From Flavobacteriales bacterium (GTDB taxonomy: Bacteria; Bacteroidota; Bacteroidia; Flavobacteriales_D; Sanyastnellaceae), in contig DQRJ01000010.1 in NCBI GenBank assembly GCA_015663855.1, positions 1 to 12,518 of the forward strand: 12,518 nucleotides of DNA. The letters run 5' to 3'. Below are positions 1-7,890 of the stretch, piece after piece. How positions within the stretch are numbered: position 1 is the stretch's first letter; each line of letters begins with the position of its first letter. A program made the position numbers and the translations under genes. Under the pieces are notes generated by a model, which was given only the letters and a program-made list of their open reading frames with translations, had not been told where the DNA came from and made no database searches.

Positions 1-105
1 AACTCTTTTTTTCGAGTAAGGCTATTTTGAATCTGCAGTGGTTGCATTTATTTTCTATATTTAATACAAAGAAAAACCATACAGGCGCGTTTGACGAATT
101 TAATT
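1..105. other. Non-coding stretch downstream of tdh
   Basis: This is AT-rich sequence following the tdh stop codon (minus strand) up to the window edge. The only ATG I examined in it, on the minus strand at 78-80, runs into a stop after about ten codons. I see no tRNA-like fold, no clear hairpin followed by a T-run, and no exact TAnnTTTG promoter element. A near match (TATATTTA, about 56-63) is too degenerate to call. It is probably the edge of an intergenic region. Confidence 0.5.
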
Positions 106-1044
106 TTATCGTTTTAAAGCGTCAAGCATAGCTTTCACAAGTCCTTCAACATCATATACAGCTTTCCACCCCCAATCTGCTCTCGCATCTGTGTCATCTA
201 TGCTATCAGGCCAAGACGAAGCAATTTGTTGTCTAATATCTGGACTGTAAACGGTTTTAAATTCAGGAATGGTCTTCTTTATTTCATTATTCAACTCAAA
301 TGGCGAAAACGAACATCCAGAAAGATTGTAAGAAGTTCTAACTCTCACACAATCAATCGGCGCTTCCATTAATTCAAGCGTCGCCCTTATCGCATCGTCC
401 ATATGCATCATAGGTAATGCCTCATTTTCATCAAGGTAACACTCAAACTCTTTTCCCTCAAGCGCTCTATGAAAAGCCTCCACAGCATAATCCGTAGTCC
501 CTCCCCCGGGTAAAGATCTGTGCCCTATTAATCCAGGGTATCTCAAACTCCTCACATCCACTCCATAATGCTCAAAGTAGTACTTGCACCATAATTCTCC
601 CGCCACTTTAGAAACTCCATACACAGTTGTTGGGTCACAACAAGTGTCTTGTGCAGTAGCCTGTTTATGGGCATTTGGACCAAACACAGCTATAGAACTA
701 GGCCAAAAAACCTTTTCCACCAACCCCTCCTTAGCACACTCCAGGACATTAAAAAGCGACTTCATATTTAGTTCCCACCCCTCAAGAGGATTGTCTTCTC
801 CCTTTGCAGATAGCATCGCTACCAAATGATAGACATGCGTAAATCCACCGTCAGTCAAAACCTTTCGAACAGCTTTTTGATCTGTTGCATCAAGCAAAAT
901 AAACTCACCACGATTTACATCCGCATCTTCGGATGTACGAATATCAGATGATACCACAGCGTTAACCCCATACTTGGCTTGCATTCCGATAATCAACTCT
1001 ATTCCAAGCTGTCCAGAAGCTCCTATAACTAGATGTCTTTCCAT
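106..1044 (-). CDS. tdh: L-threonine 3-dehydrogenase, SDR (epimerase-like) type
   Basis: This enzyme oxidises L-threonine with NAD+ to 2-amino-3-ketobutyrate in the cytoplasm, the first step of threonine breakdown to glycine and acetyl-CoA. The 312-residue reading has a Rossmann NAD-binding motif GASGQLG at residues 8-14, an acidic residue after the second strand (SSDIR, 32-36) that fits NAD preference, the segment FWPSSIAVFGP (113-123), and the SDR catalytic pair Tyr142/Lys146 in TVYGVSK. Further on come RYPGLI, PGGGTTDYAVEAF, PMMHMDDAI and, near the end, SSWPDSIDD and ADWGWK. These are hallmarks of the short-chain TDH described from Flavobacterium/Cytophaga, which to my memory has the same length, and not of the zinc-dependent MDR-type enzyme. 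I chose ATG 1042-1044 because an upstream in-frame ATG at 1087-1089 would add 15 residues before the first Rossmann strand and run over the queA start. The gene is divergent from queA with 35 bases between starts. No terminator is evident downstream. Confidence 0.93.
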   Translation of the reverse strand: MERHLVIGASGQLGIELIIGMQAKYGVNAVVSSDIRTSEDADVNRGEFILLDATDQKAVRKVLTDGGFTHVYHLVAMLSAKGEDNPLEGWELNMKSLFNVLECAKEGLVEKVFWPSSIAVFGPNAHKQATAQDTCCDPTTVYGVSKVAGELWCKYYFEHYGVDVRSLRYPGLIGHRSLPGGGTTDYAVEAFHRALEGKEFECYLDENEALPMMHMDDAIRATLELMEAPIDCVRVRTSYNLSGCSFSPFELNNEIKKTIPEFKTVYSPDIRQQIASSWPDSIDDTDARADWGWKAVYDVEGLVKAMLDALKR

Positions 1045-1075
1045 TGCGGCGGAAAGATAAGACGGGATACCTTTG
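1043..1075 (+). promoter_or_regulatory. Candidate Bacteroidota-type promoter for queA
   Basis: An exact TAnnTTTG element (TACCTTTG) lies at 1068-1075. It matches the -7 consensus of the primary sigma factor in Bacteroidota. An ATTG at 1043-1046, 21 bases upstream, could serve as the -33 element (consensus TTTG/TTG). Transcription would then begin at about 1080-1083, on or beside the proposed GTG start of queA, giving a leaderless or nearly leaderless message. The -33 part overlaps the start codon of tdh on the opposite strand. This is a motif match only; one exact 8-mer is suggestive but could occur by chance. Confidence 0.35.
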
Positions 1076-1079
1076 TTCC

Positions 1080-2294
1080 GTGCTATCAAGTGAATTTGAA
1101 TACAACCTAAAAGATGAGAAAATTGCTAGTCACCCAGTTTCTCCAAGAAGATCTGCAAAACTTCTACGCGTTCCTTTGTGTGGCGAACTAGAACACGGCA
1201 CTTTCGAGGATCTTCCTAGCTACCTAAAAGACTTGAAGTGTGACAGTCTTTGGGTAAACGATACAAAGGTTATCCAGTCTAGACTTTACCTTGTAAGACC
1301 CTTTGGAGGTCGCTTAGAAATATTCTTACTCGAACCTCTCGTAGGAGTAACTGAAATAGCACTCTCAAACCGCACGACATCTTCTTGGAAATGCATGATT
1401 CGTAGAGTAATGAAATGGAAATCAGAAACTGCATCTCTTAACCTCGACGGTCTTTCACTCACAGTAACTCCCACCGATAAAATTGCCGGTCTCATCAGAA
1501 ACGAGGGAGGTACTTACGATCTAACCTTCAATTGGACTGGTGCGCCATCTTTCGGTGACGTTCTAGATATATTGGGTAAAATGCCACTCCCGCCTTACAT
1601 GCAGAGGGAATCGGACTCTTCTGACTCCATTGAATACCAAACCGTTTTCGCTCGACTCCCCGGCAGTGTCGCCGCCCCCACAGCAGGACTCCACTACGAC
1701 GATACCCTTCTCGAAAAACTCACCGAGCAGGGTCTCCCTATAAGCCGCCTTACTCTTCACGTAGGCGCTGGAACCTTCAGACCACTATCAGAAGGTTCCC
1801 TATCTGATCATACTATGCACGCTGAGCGGTGTTTAATTACACGGGACACATTAAATCATCTTGCCTCAACTACTCGCCGAGTCGCCACAGGCACAACTTC
1901 CCTTCGCACACTCGAGAGCCTTTTTTGGATGGCCGTAGTCCACCACGAAACAGGAGAATTTCCTCAAGTGCTCGGACAGTGGACACCGTACAACAACGAA
2001 AAATCAGCCTGCCGTGCAACACCGTTTGACTCTTACGAAGACGCAATGCACTACCTTTTAAAGCACGCCCCCCTCAATCCTACATGGGATTTCCGAACCC
2101 AGATTATGATTCGACCAGGCTATAAAGTTCGATCCATCATTGCGCTCGTTACAAACTTCCATCAACCGGGCAGTACTCTACTCTGCCTAATCGCGGCGTG
2201 TATGGCAACTCCCTGGGAAAACGTTTATACCACAGCCCTACAAGCAAATTACCGATTCCTCAGTTATGGGGACGGTTGCCTAATCGAGCTATAA
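1080..2294 (+). CDS. queA: tRNA preQ1(34) S-adenosylmethionine ribosyltransferase-isomerase
   Basis: QueA moves the ribosyl part of S-adenosylmethionine onto 7-aminomethyl-7-deazaguanine at wobble position 34 of tRNA, forming epoxyqueuosine, the next-to-last step of queuosine synthesis. Family landmarks appear in order: LWVNDTKVIQSRL, GGRLEIFLLEP, KMPLPPYMQRE, YQTVFARLPGSVAAPTAGLH, LTLHVGAGTFRPL, GTTSLRTLESL, ALVTNFHQPGSTL and, at the C-terminus, YRFLSYGDGCLIEL. From GTG 1080-1082 the protein has 404 residues against 356 in E. coli. The extra length lies mainly before the VTNFHQPGSTL block, as in the long form common in Bacteroidota. GTG 1080 is preferred because it leaves a normal QueA N-terminus (SSEFEYNL). 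The in-frame TTG at 1044 adds 12 residues unlike the family and overlaps the tdh start codon. The gene converges on ppiD; other queuosine genes are not in the window. Confidence 0.93.
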   Translation: MLSSEFEYNLKDEKIASHPVSPRRSAKLLRVPLCGELEHGTFEDLPSYLKDLKCDSLWVNDTKVIQSRLYLVRPFGGRLEIFLLEPLVGVTEIALSNRTTSSWKCMIRRVMKWKSETASLNLDGLSLTVTPTDKIAGLIRNEGGTYDLTFNWTGAPSFGDVLDILGKMPLPPYMQRESDSSDSIEYQTVFARLPGSVAAPTAGLHYDDTLLEKLTEQGLPISRLTLHVGAGTFRPLSEGSLSDHTMHAERCLITRDTLNHLASTTRRVATGTTSLRTLESLFWMAVVHHETGEFPQVLGQWTPYNNEKSACRATPFDSYEDAMHYLLKHAPLNPTWDFRTQIMIRPGYKVRSIIALVTNFHQPGSTLLCLIAACMATPWENVYTTALQANYRFLSYGDGCLIEL

Positions 2295-2316
2295 CGCAGA
2301 GCTTTAACTCTAAGTT

Positions 2317-4371
2317 CTAGTTACGGTTATCTTCTACGTTAGATTCTTCGCGCATCGCATTAGAGATGGCAAGAGACAATCCGTTACGAGCTTTAGTAAC
2401 TAAATCCGTCTGCTCAGTCAAGAATTCAGTCTTGTCAGCCGCTTCTGTAACACTGGTAGGAGCTATAACCCAAACCCCATTGTTTCCAATAATAGGCATA
2501 GACATCTCACCTGCCGGGATAGAGAATGCAAGACCTGCAACCTCAGGTTCAGCAGACGCACCGCTACCTGCGACAACAGAAGTTTTCATGTTAACGTTTA
2601 GAGCAGTCTTTACTGTAACCCCAGCAGCCGAAGCAGCATCTTCAAGGTTGGCAGCGTTCATTAATTCAGCATAGTACTCTCCTTGTGCAACTTTTAAAGC
2701 TCCAGCTCTCATTTTGTCTTCTACATCTTCGAACTTAGGAGTTCCCTTTTCTTTAGAAGCGTTGAGGATAGCTACAACGTAATTGTTGTCAGCAAGGATT
2801 GGTTGGCTTATCTCTCCAACTTCAGCACTGTATGCCCAGTTAACAAGTTCAGATGCGTTGCGCATACCAGAAAGTGATTTAGAAGCACGAACAATGTTTA
2901 GAGCTTCACTGTATGTGTATCCAGCGTCACCTGCAGCCGCCTCTAGAGAAGCTCGATCTGAAGATTCGATTGCAAACTCATTCGCATCAGCGTATGAATC
3001 TCGCTTAGTCTTATCAGAGGCGTCCATACTACGAGTAATCATAGCAACTTCAACTTCTTCTACCTCCTTACGTCTATCCAGAACCTCAATAACGTGAACT
3101 CCATAGCTAGTCTCTACAGATCCGATAGATCCAAGTCTTTTATTGAAGCTGAAATCGTCGAAAGGCTTGACCATTCTTCCTTGTGGAAAGAAATCGTATA
3201 CACCACCATTAGATTTAGAACCAGGATCGTCAGAGAAACGAGCAGCTAAATCAGTAAAATCAGCTCCATTGCGAAGTAGTCTTTCTAAACTATCAGCTTT
3301 CGAGTGTAGAGCAGACATTTCATCAGCGTTCTTAACGTCTTTAGCTTGAAGAAGAATATGTCTAACCTTAGCAGCTGTATCAGCAACCATTGTTCTACCC
3401 ATAACGTTAGTGATAGTTAGAACGTTACCTTTTTGGTATGGACCTACTATTGTTCCTACTTCAACATCGAAGAAGCTTGATTCATTGATGTCAGTTTCAA
3501 CCGCTGACTTACGTAGTGTACTTATAGAAGTAGCACCGTTGCTATTTGAAGTAGCGAACTCAATCTTGTTCTCAACAGTTTTCCACTCAGTCGCGAGTGC
3601 TTCAAGTTCTGCATTAATTGCGTCAATATCGCCCTCGGAAGCTCCAACAGGAATCTTCACAATAGTAATGTCACGGCCTTCTGCTTGCTTGTACTGTTTA
3701 TCTTCTTTATGCTCTGCAAAGTAAGCCTGTACATCGCGTTCACTCACTTGCACAGTGCTGTCAGCAATAGTGTTAAAAAGCTTAACTACATACTGGAACT
3801 CAGCTTTACGCTCAGAACTTAAGTAGTCATATCTGCCTTCTAACTCGGTAGTGTAAGCCCCCGCTTGCGCAAGAGTCTCAAACTTCTCCTTCATGCGCTT
3901 TGCAGAAATTACTCTCTTGTAATTCATAAAACTAGCTTTTCCTTGCGGAGTAGTTAGCATGTTTTGGAAATTCTGAACCCAAGTACGCTTGTTGTCTCCA
4001 TTACTGTAAAAAGCACGTGACATGTATTGTGAAGCGATATCTCCAAATAGCATTTCTTGGTACTCTTTATCAGAAACAGTCATTCCAATATCGGAGTATT
4101 GATCGTCCATGAATATTGCAGCTGTCATGTCTTGCCAAACTTCTTCTTGAAGTTGGTCACCAGAAAAACCTAAGCTTTTACGCTGTTGAACAGCAACTTG
4201 ATATTCTTGACCTGTAATTCCAATACCGTTAACACTTCCAACTTCGCTTGTTACTCCTTGGCCCATTAACGCAAGAACAGCGTCAAATGGAACTAAAAAA
4301 CCAAGCATACCTATTCCGAGAAACACCATTAACAACCCTTGTCGGTTGCGAATATTTTCAATCATTGCCAT
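2317..4371 (-). CDS. ppiD: PpiD-like membrane-anchored peptidyl-prolyl isomerase (SurA-N/parvulin)
   Basis: This is a periplasmic folding factor held by one N-terminal membrane helix, about residues 12-36 (GLLMVFLGIGMLGFLVPF). A SurA-N-like chaperone region follows (about 45-230), with VNGIGITGQEY near its start. One well-preserved parvulin (PpiC) domain spans about 334-435. It has RHILL, then GADFTDLAARFSDDPGSKS, NGGVYDFFPQGRM, F-x-D-F-F and YGVHVIEVLDRR. Two further stretches, around 505-540 (VGEISQPI) and 608-640 (AGEMSMPI), look like isolated C-terminal halves of parvulin domains. The 684-residue length is typical of Bacteroidota PpiD/SurA-N proteins. The start at 4369-4371 places the anchor helix close to the N-terminus, as in the family. 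It is the last gene of the minus-strand run, 41 bases after the CNNM gene. E. coli PpiD works at the Sec exit; the same role here is inferred. Confidence 0.88.
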   Translation of the reverse strand: MAMIENIRNRQGLLMVFLGIGMLGFLVPFDAVLALMGQGVTSEVGSVNGIGITGQEYQVAVQQRKSLGFSGDQLQEEVWQDMTAAIFMDDQYSDIGMTVSDKEYQEMLFGDIASQYMSRAFYSNGDNKRTWVQNFQNMLTTPQGKASFMNYKRVISAKRMKEKFETLAQAGAYTTELEGRYDYLSSERKAEFQYVVKLFNTIADSTVQVSERDVQAYFAEHKEDKQYKQAEGRDITIVKIPVGASEGDIDAINAELEALATEWKTVENKIEFATSNSNGATSISTLRKSAVETDINESSFFDVEVGTIVGPYQKGNVLTITNVMGRTMVADTAAKVRHILLQAKDVKNADEMSALHSKADSLERLLRNGADFTDLAARFSDDPGSKSNGGVYDFFPQGRMVKPFDDFSFNKRLGSIGSVETSYGVHVIEVLDRRKEVEEVEVAMITRSMDASDKTKRDSYADANEFAIESSDRASLEAAAGDAGYTYSEALNIVRASKSLSGMRNASELVNWAYSAEVGEISQPILADNNYVVAILNASKEKGTPKFEDVEDKMRAGALKVAQGEYYAELMNAANLEDAASAAGVTVKTALNVNMKTSVVAGSGASAEPEVAGLAFSIPAGEMSMPIIGNNGVWVIAPTSVTEAADKTEFLTEQTDLVTKARNGLSLAISNAMREESNVEDNRN

Positions 4372-4412
4372 AGTAGAGACGTTTTTATATCAGGTGCGCG
4401 AAGATAAGGAAT

Positions 4413-5699
4413 TTAATCGACTCTAAGTAGTCTTACTTCAACTAGGTTTATTCTAGTAGCTTCCACCTCTTTAATTGTTATGTGACAATTTAATAGTTCG
4501 ACCTTGTCGCCTACTTTGGGGATGCTCGCTATCACGTGTAAAATAAGGCCTCCCAGCGTTTCGTAAGCATCTTCTTCTGGAAGTTTTAAACCAAGCTTTT
4601 CGTTTATATCTTGTACATCATGTCTAGCAGAAAGGAGCCAAGTATTTTCGTTTATTTGCTGTTCCGTCAGGATTTCCACATCGTGTTCGTCCTCTATTTC
4701 GCCTAATAATTCTTCTACAATGTCCTCCATAGTAAGAATTCCAGACGTCCCTCCAAATTCATCAAGAACGACAGCTAAATGTCTTCTTCTTCTCATAAAT
4801 TGTTTAAGAACTACATCACCAGCCATCGGTTCTGGAATGAAAAAGGTAGGGAGAATTACTTCGCTTAAAGACGAAGGCAGACTGAATAGATCTTTAACAT
4901 GTATATACCCTATGATATTATCGATATCGTCTTCATAGATGACAATTTTAGAGAGTTGAGTTGAAGTAAATAATTTTCGTATATCAACAATTGAGGTTTC
5001 GTTTGAAACAGCCACGACTTCATTTCTAGGGACAAGACAATCTCTTGCTTGAACCTGGTTCAGTTTCAGGGCATTTTGAAGCATGAAAAGTTCGTGCTCC
5101 AAGTTTTGTTCTGGCACCATTTTGCCACTTGCAGATTCCAAGAAATGGTCTAAGTCAGTTGATCCGAATCCGTTTGACACCCCCTCAAGTCTGCCTTTTG
5201 TAAATGGAAACAAGAAGATATTACTTAGCCCTATTACGCCCCAGGCTGGTATAGCAAAGACAATGAGAAACATGAAAAGCGGTACGCTTAGAATTTTAAG
5301 CCATAGCGCAGGGTCTCTATGGAAGATAGATTTAGGGATAAATTCGGCGGTGACGATTACCACGAGAGTGGTAATAATGGTTTGGATTGAGAGTGCGAAA
5401 AGAGGAGAGGAAGCCGCAAGCCAATCCGAGGCAGAGAACAATTCTCGGCTAATCAGTGCCCCTGACTCCATGCCACAAATCACGAGCGCCAGGTTATTAC
5501 CGACTAACATTACAGCTATAAAAAGTTGAGGGCGCGTAAAAAATTCAGCAACTAATTTCCCACGCCAGCCATGCTTCGAATCAAGTTCAACTTGCAGACG
5601 GTTAGCAGACACAAAAGCCATCTCCATTCCGGAAAAGAATGCAGAGGCTCCCAATGATGCCAGAATAATTAAAATAGAAATGGAGGGGTCGGGGTCCAT
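4413..5699 (-). CDS. CNNM/CBS-pair/CorC_HlyC membrane protein (second paralogue)
   Basis: This is an inner-membrane protein of 428 residues with the standard three-part build. The CNNM transmembrane domain covers about 5-165, with hydrophobic segments near 6-28, 58-80, 97-121 and 134-163. A CBS-domain pair lies at about 215-340 (CLVPRNEVVAV, then VVLDEFGGTSGILTMEDIVEELLGEI). A CorC_HlyC domain covers about 345-426. The CNNM signatures are present: FFSGMEMAF near 21-29, VGNNLA near 66-71 and EFIPK near 119-123. In structurally studied CorB/CNNM proteins these regions line the Mg2+ site, so magnesium or another divalent cation is a likely substrate; 'hemolysin' is an old database name. It is a clear paralogue of gldE in the same run but lacks the acidic stretch that GldE has at 42-50. 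It starts 9 bases after the upstream small gene; no strong Shine-Dalgarno is visible. Confidence 0.87.
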   Translation of the reverse strand: MDPDPSISILIILASLGASAFFSGMEMAFVSANRLQVELDSKHGWRGKLVAEFFTRPQLFIAVMLVGNNLALVICGMESGALISRELFSASDWLAASSPLFALSIQTIITTLVVIVTAEFIPKSIFHRDPALWLKILSVPLFMFLIVFAIPAWGVIGLSNIFLFPFTKGRLEGVSNGFGSTDLDHFLESASGKMVPEQNLEHELFMLQNALKLNQVQARDCLVPRNEVVAVSNETSIVDIRKLFTSTQLSKIVIYEDDIDNIIGYIHVKDLFSLPSSLSEVILPTFFIPEPMAGDVVLKQFMRRRRHLAVVLDEFGGTSGILTMEDIVEELLGEIEDEHDVEILTEQQINENTWLLSARHDVQDINEKLGLKLPEEDAYETLGGLILHVIASIPKVGDKVELLNCHITIKEVEATRINLVEVRLLRVD

Positions 5700-5708
5700 G
5701 TATTTGTA

Positions 5709-5936
5709 TTAATGATTAGGATGTTGAGAGTCTTCGGCACTTTCTAAACGCTTGCGAAATGTTCGCCTTACATAATACCAAAGCCAGGATAATACTGGGA
5801 TAAGCGGAAGGAATTTGTTAGATTCGATACCTTCAGTGTACATGAGTACAACTGTCCCGACTGTAGCAAATATTGAAGCAACTAGCCAAAACATTTCTGC
5901 AGCACGCGTAACTTGTAAAACTCTTTTAGGCTCCAT
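5709..5936 (-). CDS. Small two-helix membrane protein of unknown function
   Basis: I do not recognise this 75-residue protein. It has a short polar N-terminus (MEPKRVLQVTRAAE), a hydrophobic segment MFWLVASIFATVGTVVLMY at about residues 15-33, a short loop, a second segment FLPLIPVLSWLWYYV at about 41-55, and a basic tail RRTFRKRLES followed by a polar histidine-containing end. By the positive-inside rule both ends probably face the cytoplasm. The frame stays open upstream to 6020, but that extension lies inside lptC and looks like out-of-frame lptC sequence. ATG 5934-5936 sits 4 bases after the lptC stop, which fits translational coupling. The CNNM gene follows after 9 bases. The position suggests an accessory role in the envelope or beside the CNNM protein, but this is only inference. 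Confidence 0.72.
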   Translation of the reverse strand: MEPKRVLQVTRAAEMFWLVASIFATVGTVVLMYTEGIESNKFLPLIPVLSWLWYYVRRTFRKRLESAEDSQHPNH

Positions 5937-5940
5937 TTCT

Positions 5941-6483
5941 CTAAGGTAAGTCAAATGACCCCGTCGGGTCAAGGATTTTGTAATTTTCAAATTTACTGTC
6001 CGATTCAAGTCCCTTCCCATGTAGAATTCCGGTGCTGGTTTCTATCCTAACGGGTCTGTCGGTGTACACTTTGTCAGAGTCATGAGACCAAACCAGATAT
6101 TCAGTATTCAACTTCTCTCCTTCGATATTAACTAGTTGAACTCCGTCACGAGCGATTAAATAACTTTTTTTTGAGTAATAAACACCTCTTCCCCCACTTA
6201 GAATAGCTTTATAGTCCTCATTATTACCATCAATAAAAAGCTTAAAGCCATCGCTCACTTCCCAAATATCGCTATCATCAGTTCTTTCTAGTTTCCCTGC
6301 CTCTAGGACATTCCTTAATTCTCCTTTTTCGGAGTATAAGAATTTACCACCAATAATTATTTGGGTAGCGACATCTTCCTTTTCTACCACAGAATCGAAA
6401 CTAGAATCTGCAGAAGTACAACCCACACTCAAAAGGGTGTAACATATTAAAACAGGTATAGATAATCCCGCTATAGGATTCAT
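5941..6483 (-). CDS. lptC: LPS export protein LptC, lipoprotein form
   Basis: LptC receives lipopolysaccharide from the inner-membrane LptB2FG complex and passes it to the LptA bridge. The 180-residue protein starts with a lipoprotein signal peptide ending in the lipobox LSVGC (Cys22). The rest resembles the all-beta LptC/OstA-like fold. The family pattern is clear in the second half: DGVQLVNIEGEKLNTEYLVW, then KVYTDRPVRIET, GILHGKGLESD and FENYKILDPTG. The E. coli protein is anchored by a membrane helix, so the lipid anchor is a difference; it is, as far as I know, common in Bacteroidota. The ATG shares one base with the stop codon of the TPR gene (TAATG, 6481-6485), which suggests coupled translation. 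The small membrane gene follows after 4 bases. No other lpt genes are in the window. Confidence 0.85.
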   Translation of the reverse strand: MNPIAGLSIPVLICYTLLSVGCTSADSSFDSVVEKEDVATQIIIGGKFLYSEKGELRNVLEAGKLERTDDSDIWEVSDGFKLFIDGNNEDYKAILSGGRGVYYSKKSYLIARDGVQLVNIEGEKLNTEYLVWSHDSDKVYTDRPVRIETSTGILHGKGLESDSKFENYKILDPTGSFDLP

Positions 6484-7883
6484 TAACGTACCCTAATAGT
6501 TGTCGATTCGCCAGAACAAGGACACCCAGCAACAGTCTTAACAGTAAATGATTGCCCAGCTTGTAGCCCTAAAGTAAATACTTCGTCAATAGTGGGGAAC
6601 TGCTTGGACATTTTATTCATTCTGGTTTGAGCCTTTTCTGTTAATTCAGGATCCATTCTTTTTGCGCGAGCATAGTAGTCGTGTGCTACCCAGTAAACTG
6701 CACGCTTCCCTAGAGCTCCGTCATTACATGCTCCTGAAGATCCCGCTATAGCATCACCGATTAGCATATAAGCTTCTGCGTTATCAGGATCGATAGCGAG
6801 TATCTGTCTAGCATAGCGTTTTGCTGTGGTAGATTTCTTAAGAGCGCTAGCGATTTGGCCTGTCTTAGAGAGATAGTAAAGCTGTTCAGAACAACTATCG
6901 CAACGAGAAACAGCCTCTTCCATATACTTAAAACTCTCACTCAATTTCGTTTGCTTTGCATAGCCCATTCCGATAGCAAAAGCTGCCTCAGCACTAGGTT
7001 CAATCTCATAGACAGCCGTTGCTACAGGAAGGAATAAATCGTTTTCTGTGCACTCTCTTCCTGTGAGTAGGCTCAATACCTTTTTCTTTAGCTCAAAATC
7101 TTCAGGGTTCGCTTCTATGCTGGCTTGCAGAACAGGAACCATCTCGTCACATTTTGCAATAGCTATAAAAGTTTTTTCAATGTTAGCTTTCGCTCTTTCA
7201 TATCCCTTCAATGTCTTGTCGTTGCCTGCTGCTTTTGCATTTGCAGTAGCTTCATTGATGTACTCGATTAACATAAGATAATCTGTCAACATCTTTACTT
7301 TTAATGCAGTTCCCGCCTCTTTATCCTCTTTGTTTACAGCTTTCATAGTGTAGAACGAAGTCACATAGTATCCGCTCAACGTAGAAGCGGAACTGTTAGC
7401 ATTTAGGCAGTCTATAGTCTCCTTAAACATGTCGTTTGCTATCTCTGGCGAATCTTTAAAGTAACGATAGTAGTCAGAAGCCTTACGACCTAAAACATGA
7501 CATCTGTTGTTTGGCTTTTTCGTCGTAGTTGGGAAAAGCTCCATCCTCTTATCGTAAACCCACATTAAGCTATCCACAAGTACAGCTTTACGTTCCATGT
7601 CACCAGCTGCTATTGTTCCCTTTATTTCTGACTTAATGAAGATAGCACCATTAGAATACAGAGATTCTTGTACTTTTTCAGGACAAACAGCACACGCCTT
7701 CTCCCACTGTTGATAGGCTTCAGCATAGTTCTTCTGCTTTTTATAACTCTTGTAAACGCTTAGAGCTTCTTTACATCTAATCTGCTCATCTTCCGTCTCA
7801 CCGTACTTAGAGTCGTTTTGAGCTACGAAACTTAGAGGCAATAAGAAAGCAAGAATTAAAGAAATGTTTTTAAAAGTGTTCAT
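6483..7883 (-). CDS. Secreted cysteine-rich tetratricopeptide-repeat protein
   Basis: This 466-residue protein has an N-terminal signal peptide (LILAFLLPLSFVAQ, about residues 9-22) with likely cleavage after Ala21, so it should act in the periplasm or at the outer membrane. Helical TPR-like repeats fill the rest. The clearest are at about 45-70 (NYAEAYQQWEKACAVCP), 298-325 (AEAAFAIGMGYAKQTKLSE) and 353-380 (AKRYARQILAIDPDNAEAYMLIGDA). The mature chain has twelve cysteines, including CxxC pairs at 64-67 and 328-331 and a CPC at 454-456 in the C-terminal tail (QSFTVKTVAGCPCSGES). TPR proteins of this kind are common beside lptC in Bacteroidota and are taken as protein-protein scaffolds; the exact partner is unknown. 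It starts 7 bases after the stop of the barrel gene, and its stop overlaps the lptC start. Confidence 0.82.
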   Translation of the reverse strand: MNTFKNISLILAFLLPLSFVAQNDSKYGETEDEQIRCKEALSVYKSYKKQKNYAEAYQQWEKACAVCPEKVQESLYSNGAIFIKSEIKGTIAAGDMERKAVLVDSLMWVYDKRMELFPTTTKKPNNRCHVLGRKASDYYRYFKDSPEIANDMFKETIDCLNANSSASTLSGYYVTSFYTMKAVNKEDKEAGTALKVKMLTDYLMLIEYINEATANAKAAGNDKTLKGYERAKANIEKTFIAIAKCDEMVPVLQASIEANPEDFELKKKVLSLLTGRECTENDLFLPVATAVYEIEPSAEAAFAIGMGYAKQTKLSESFKYMEEAVSRCDSCSEQLYYLSKTGQIASALKKSTTAKRYARQILAIDPDNAEAYMLIGDAIAGSSGACNDGALGKRAVYWVAHDYYARAKRMDPELTEKAQTRMNKMSKQFPTIDEVFTLGLQAGQSFTVKTVAGCPCSGESTTIRVR

Positions 7884-7890
7884 TGTTGTA

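Noticed and set aside
1045..1089. Upstream ATG of tdh (1087-1089) adding 15 residues
   Set aside because: The extension precedes the Rossmann strand that normally opens the protein, exceeds the family length and would overlap the queA start.
2298..2311. Inverted repeat AGAG-N6-CTCT between the convergent queA and ppiD stops, as a shared terminator
   Set aside because: The stem is only four base pairs, with no T-run on either side. It is too weak to call a terminator.
5083..5529. Open frame of 148 residues on the plus strand
   Set aside because: It lies wholly antisense to the CNNM gene, whose protein is plainly recognisable. The translation is low-complexity, rich in Ser/Ile/Lys, and has no family resemblance.
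5937..6020. N-terminal extension of the small membrane protein to 103 residues
   Set aside because: The extra 28 residues come from the lptC coding region in another frame, and the ATG four bases after the lptC stop gives a coherent membrane protein.
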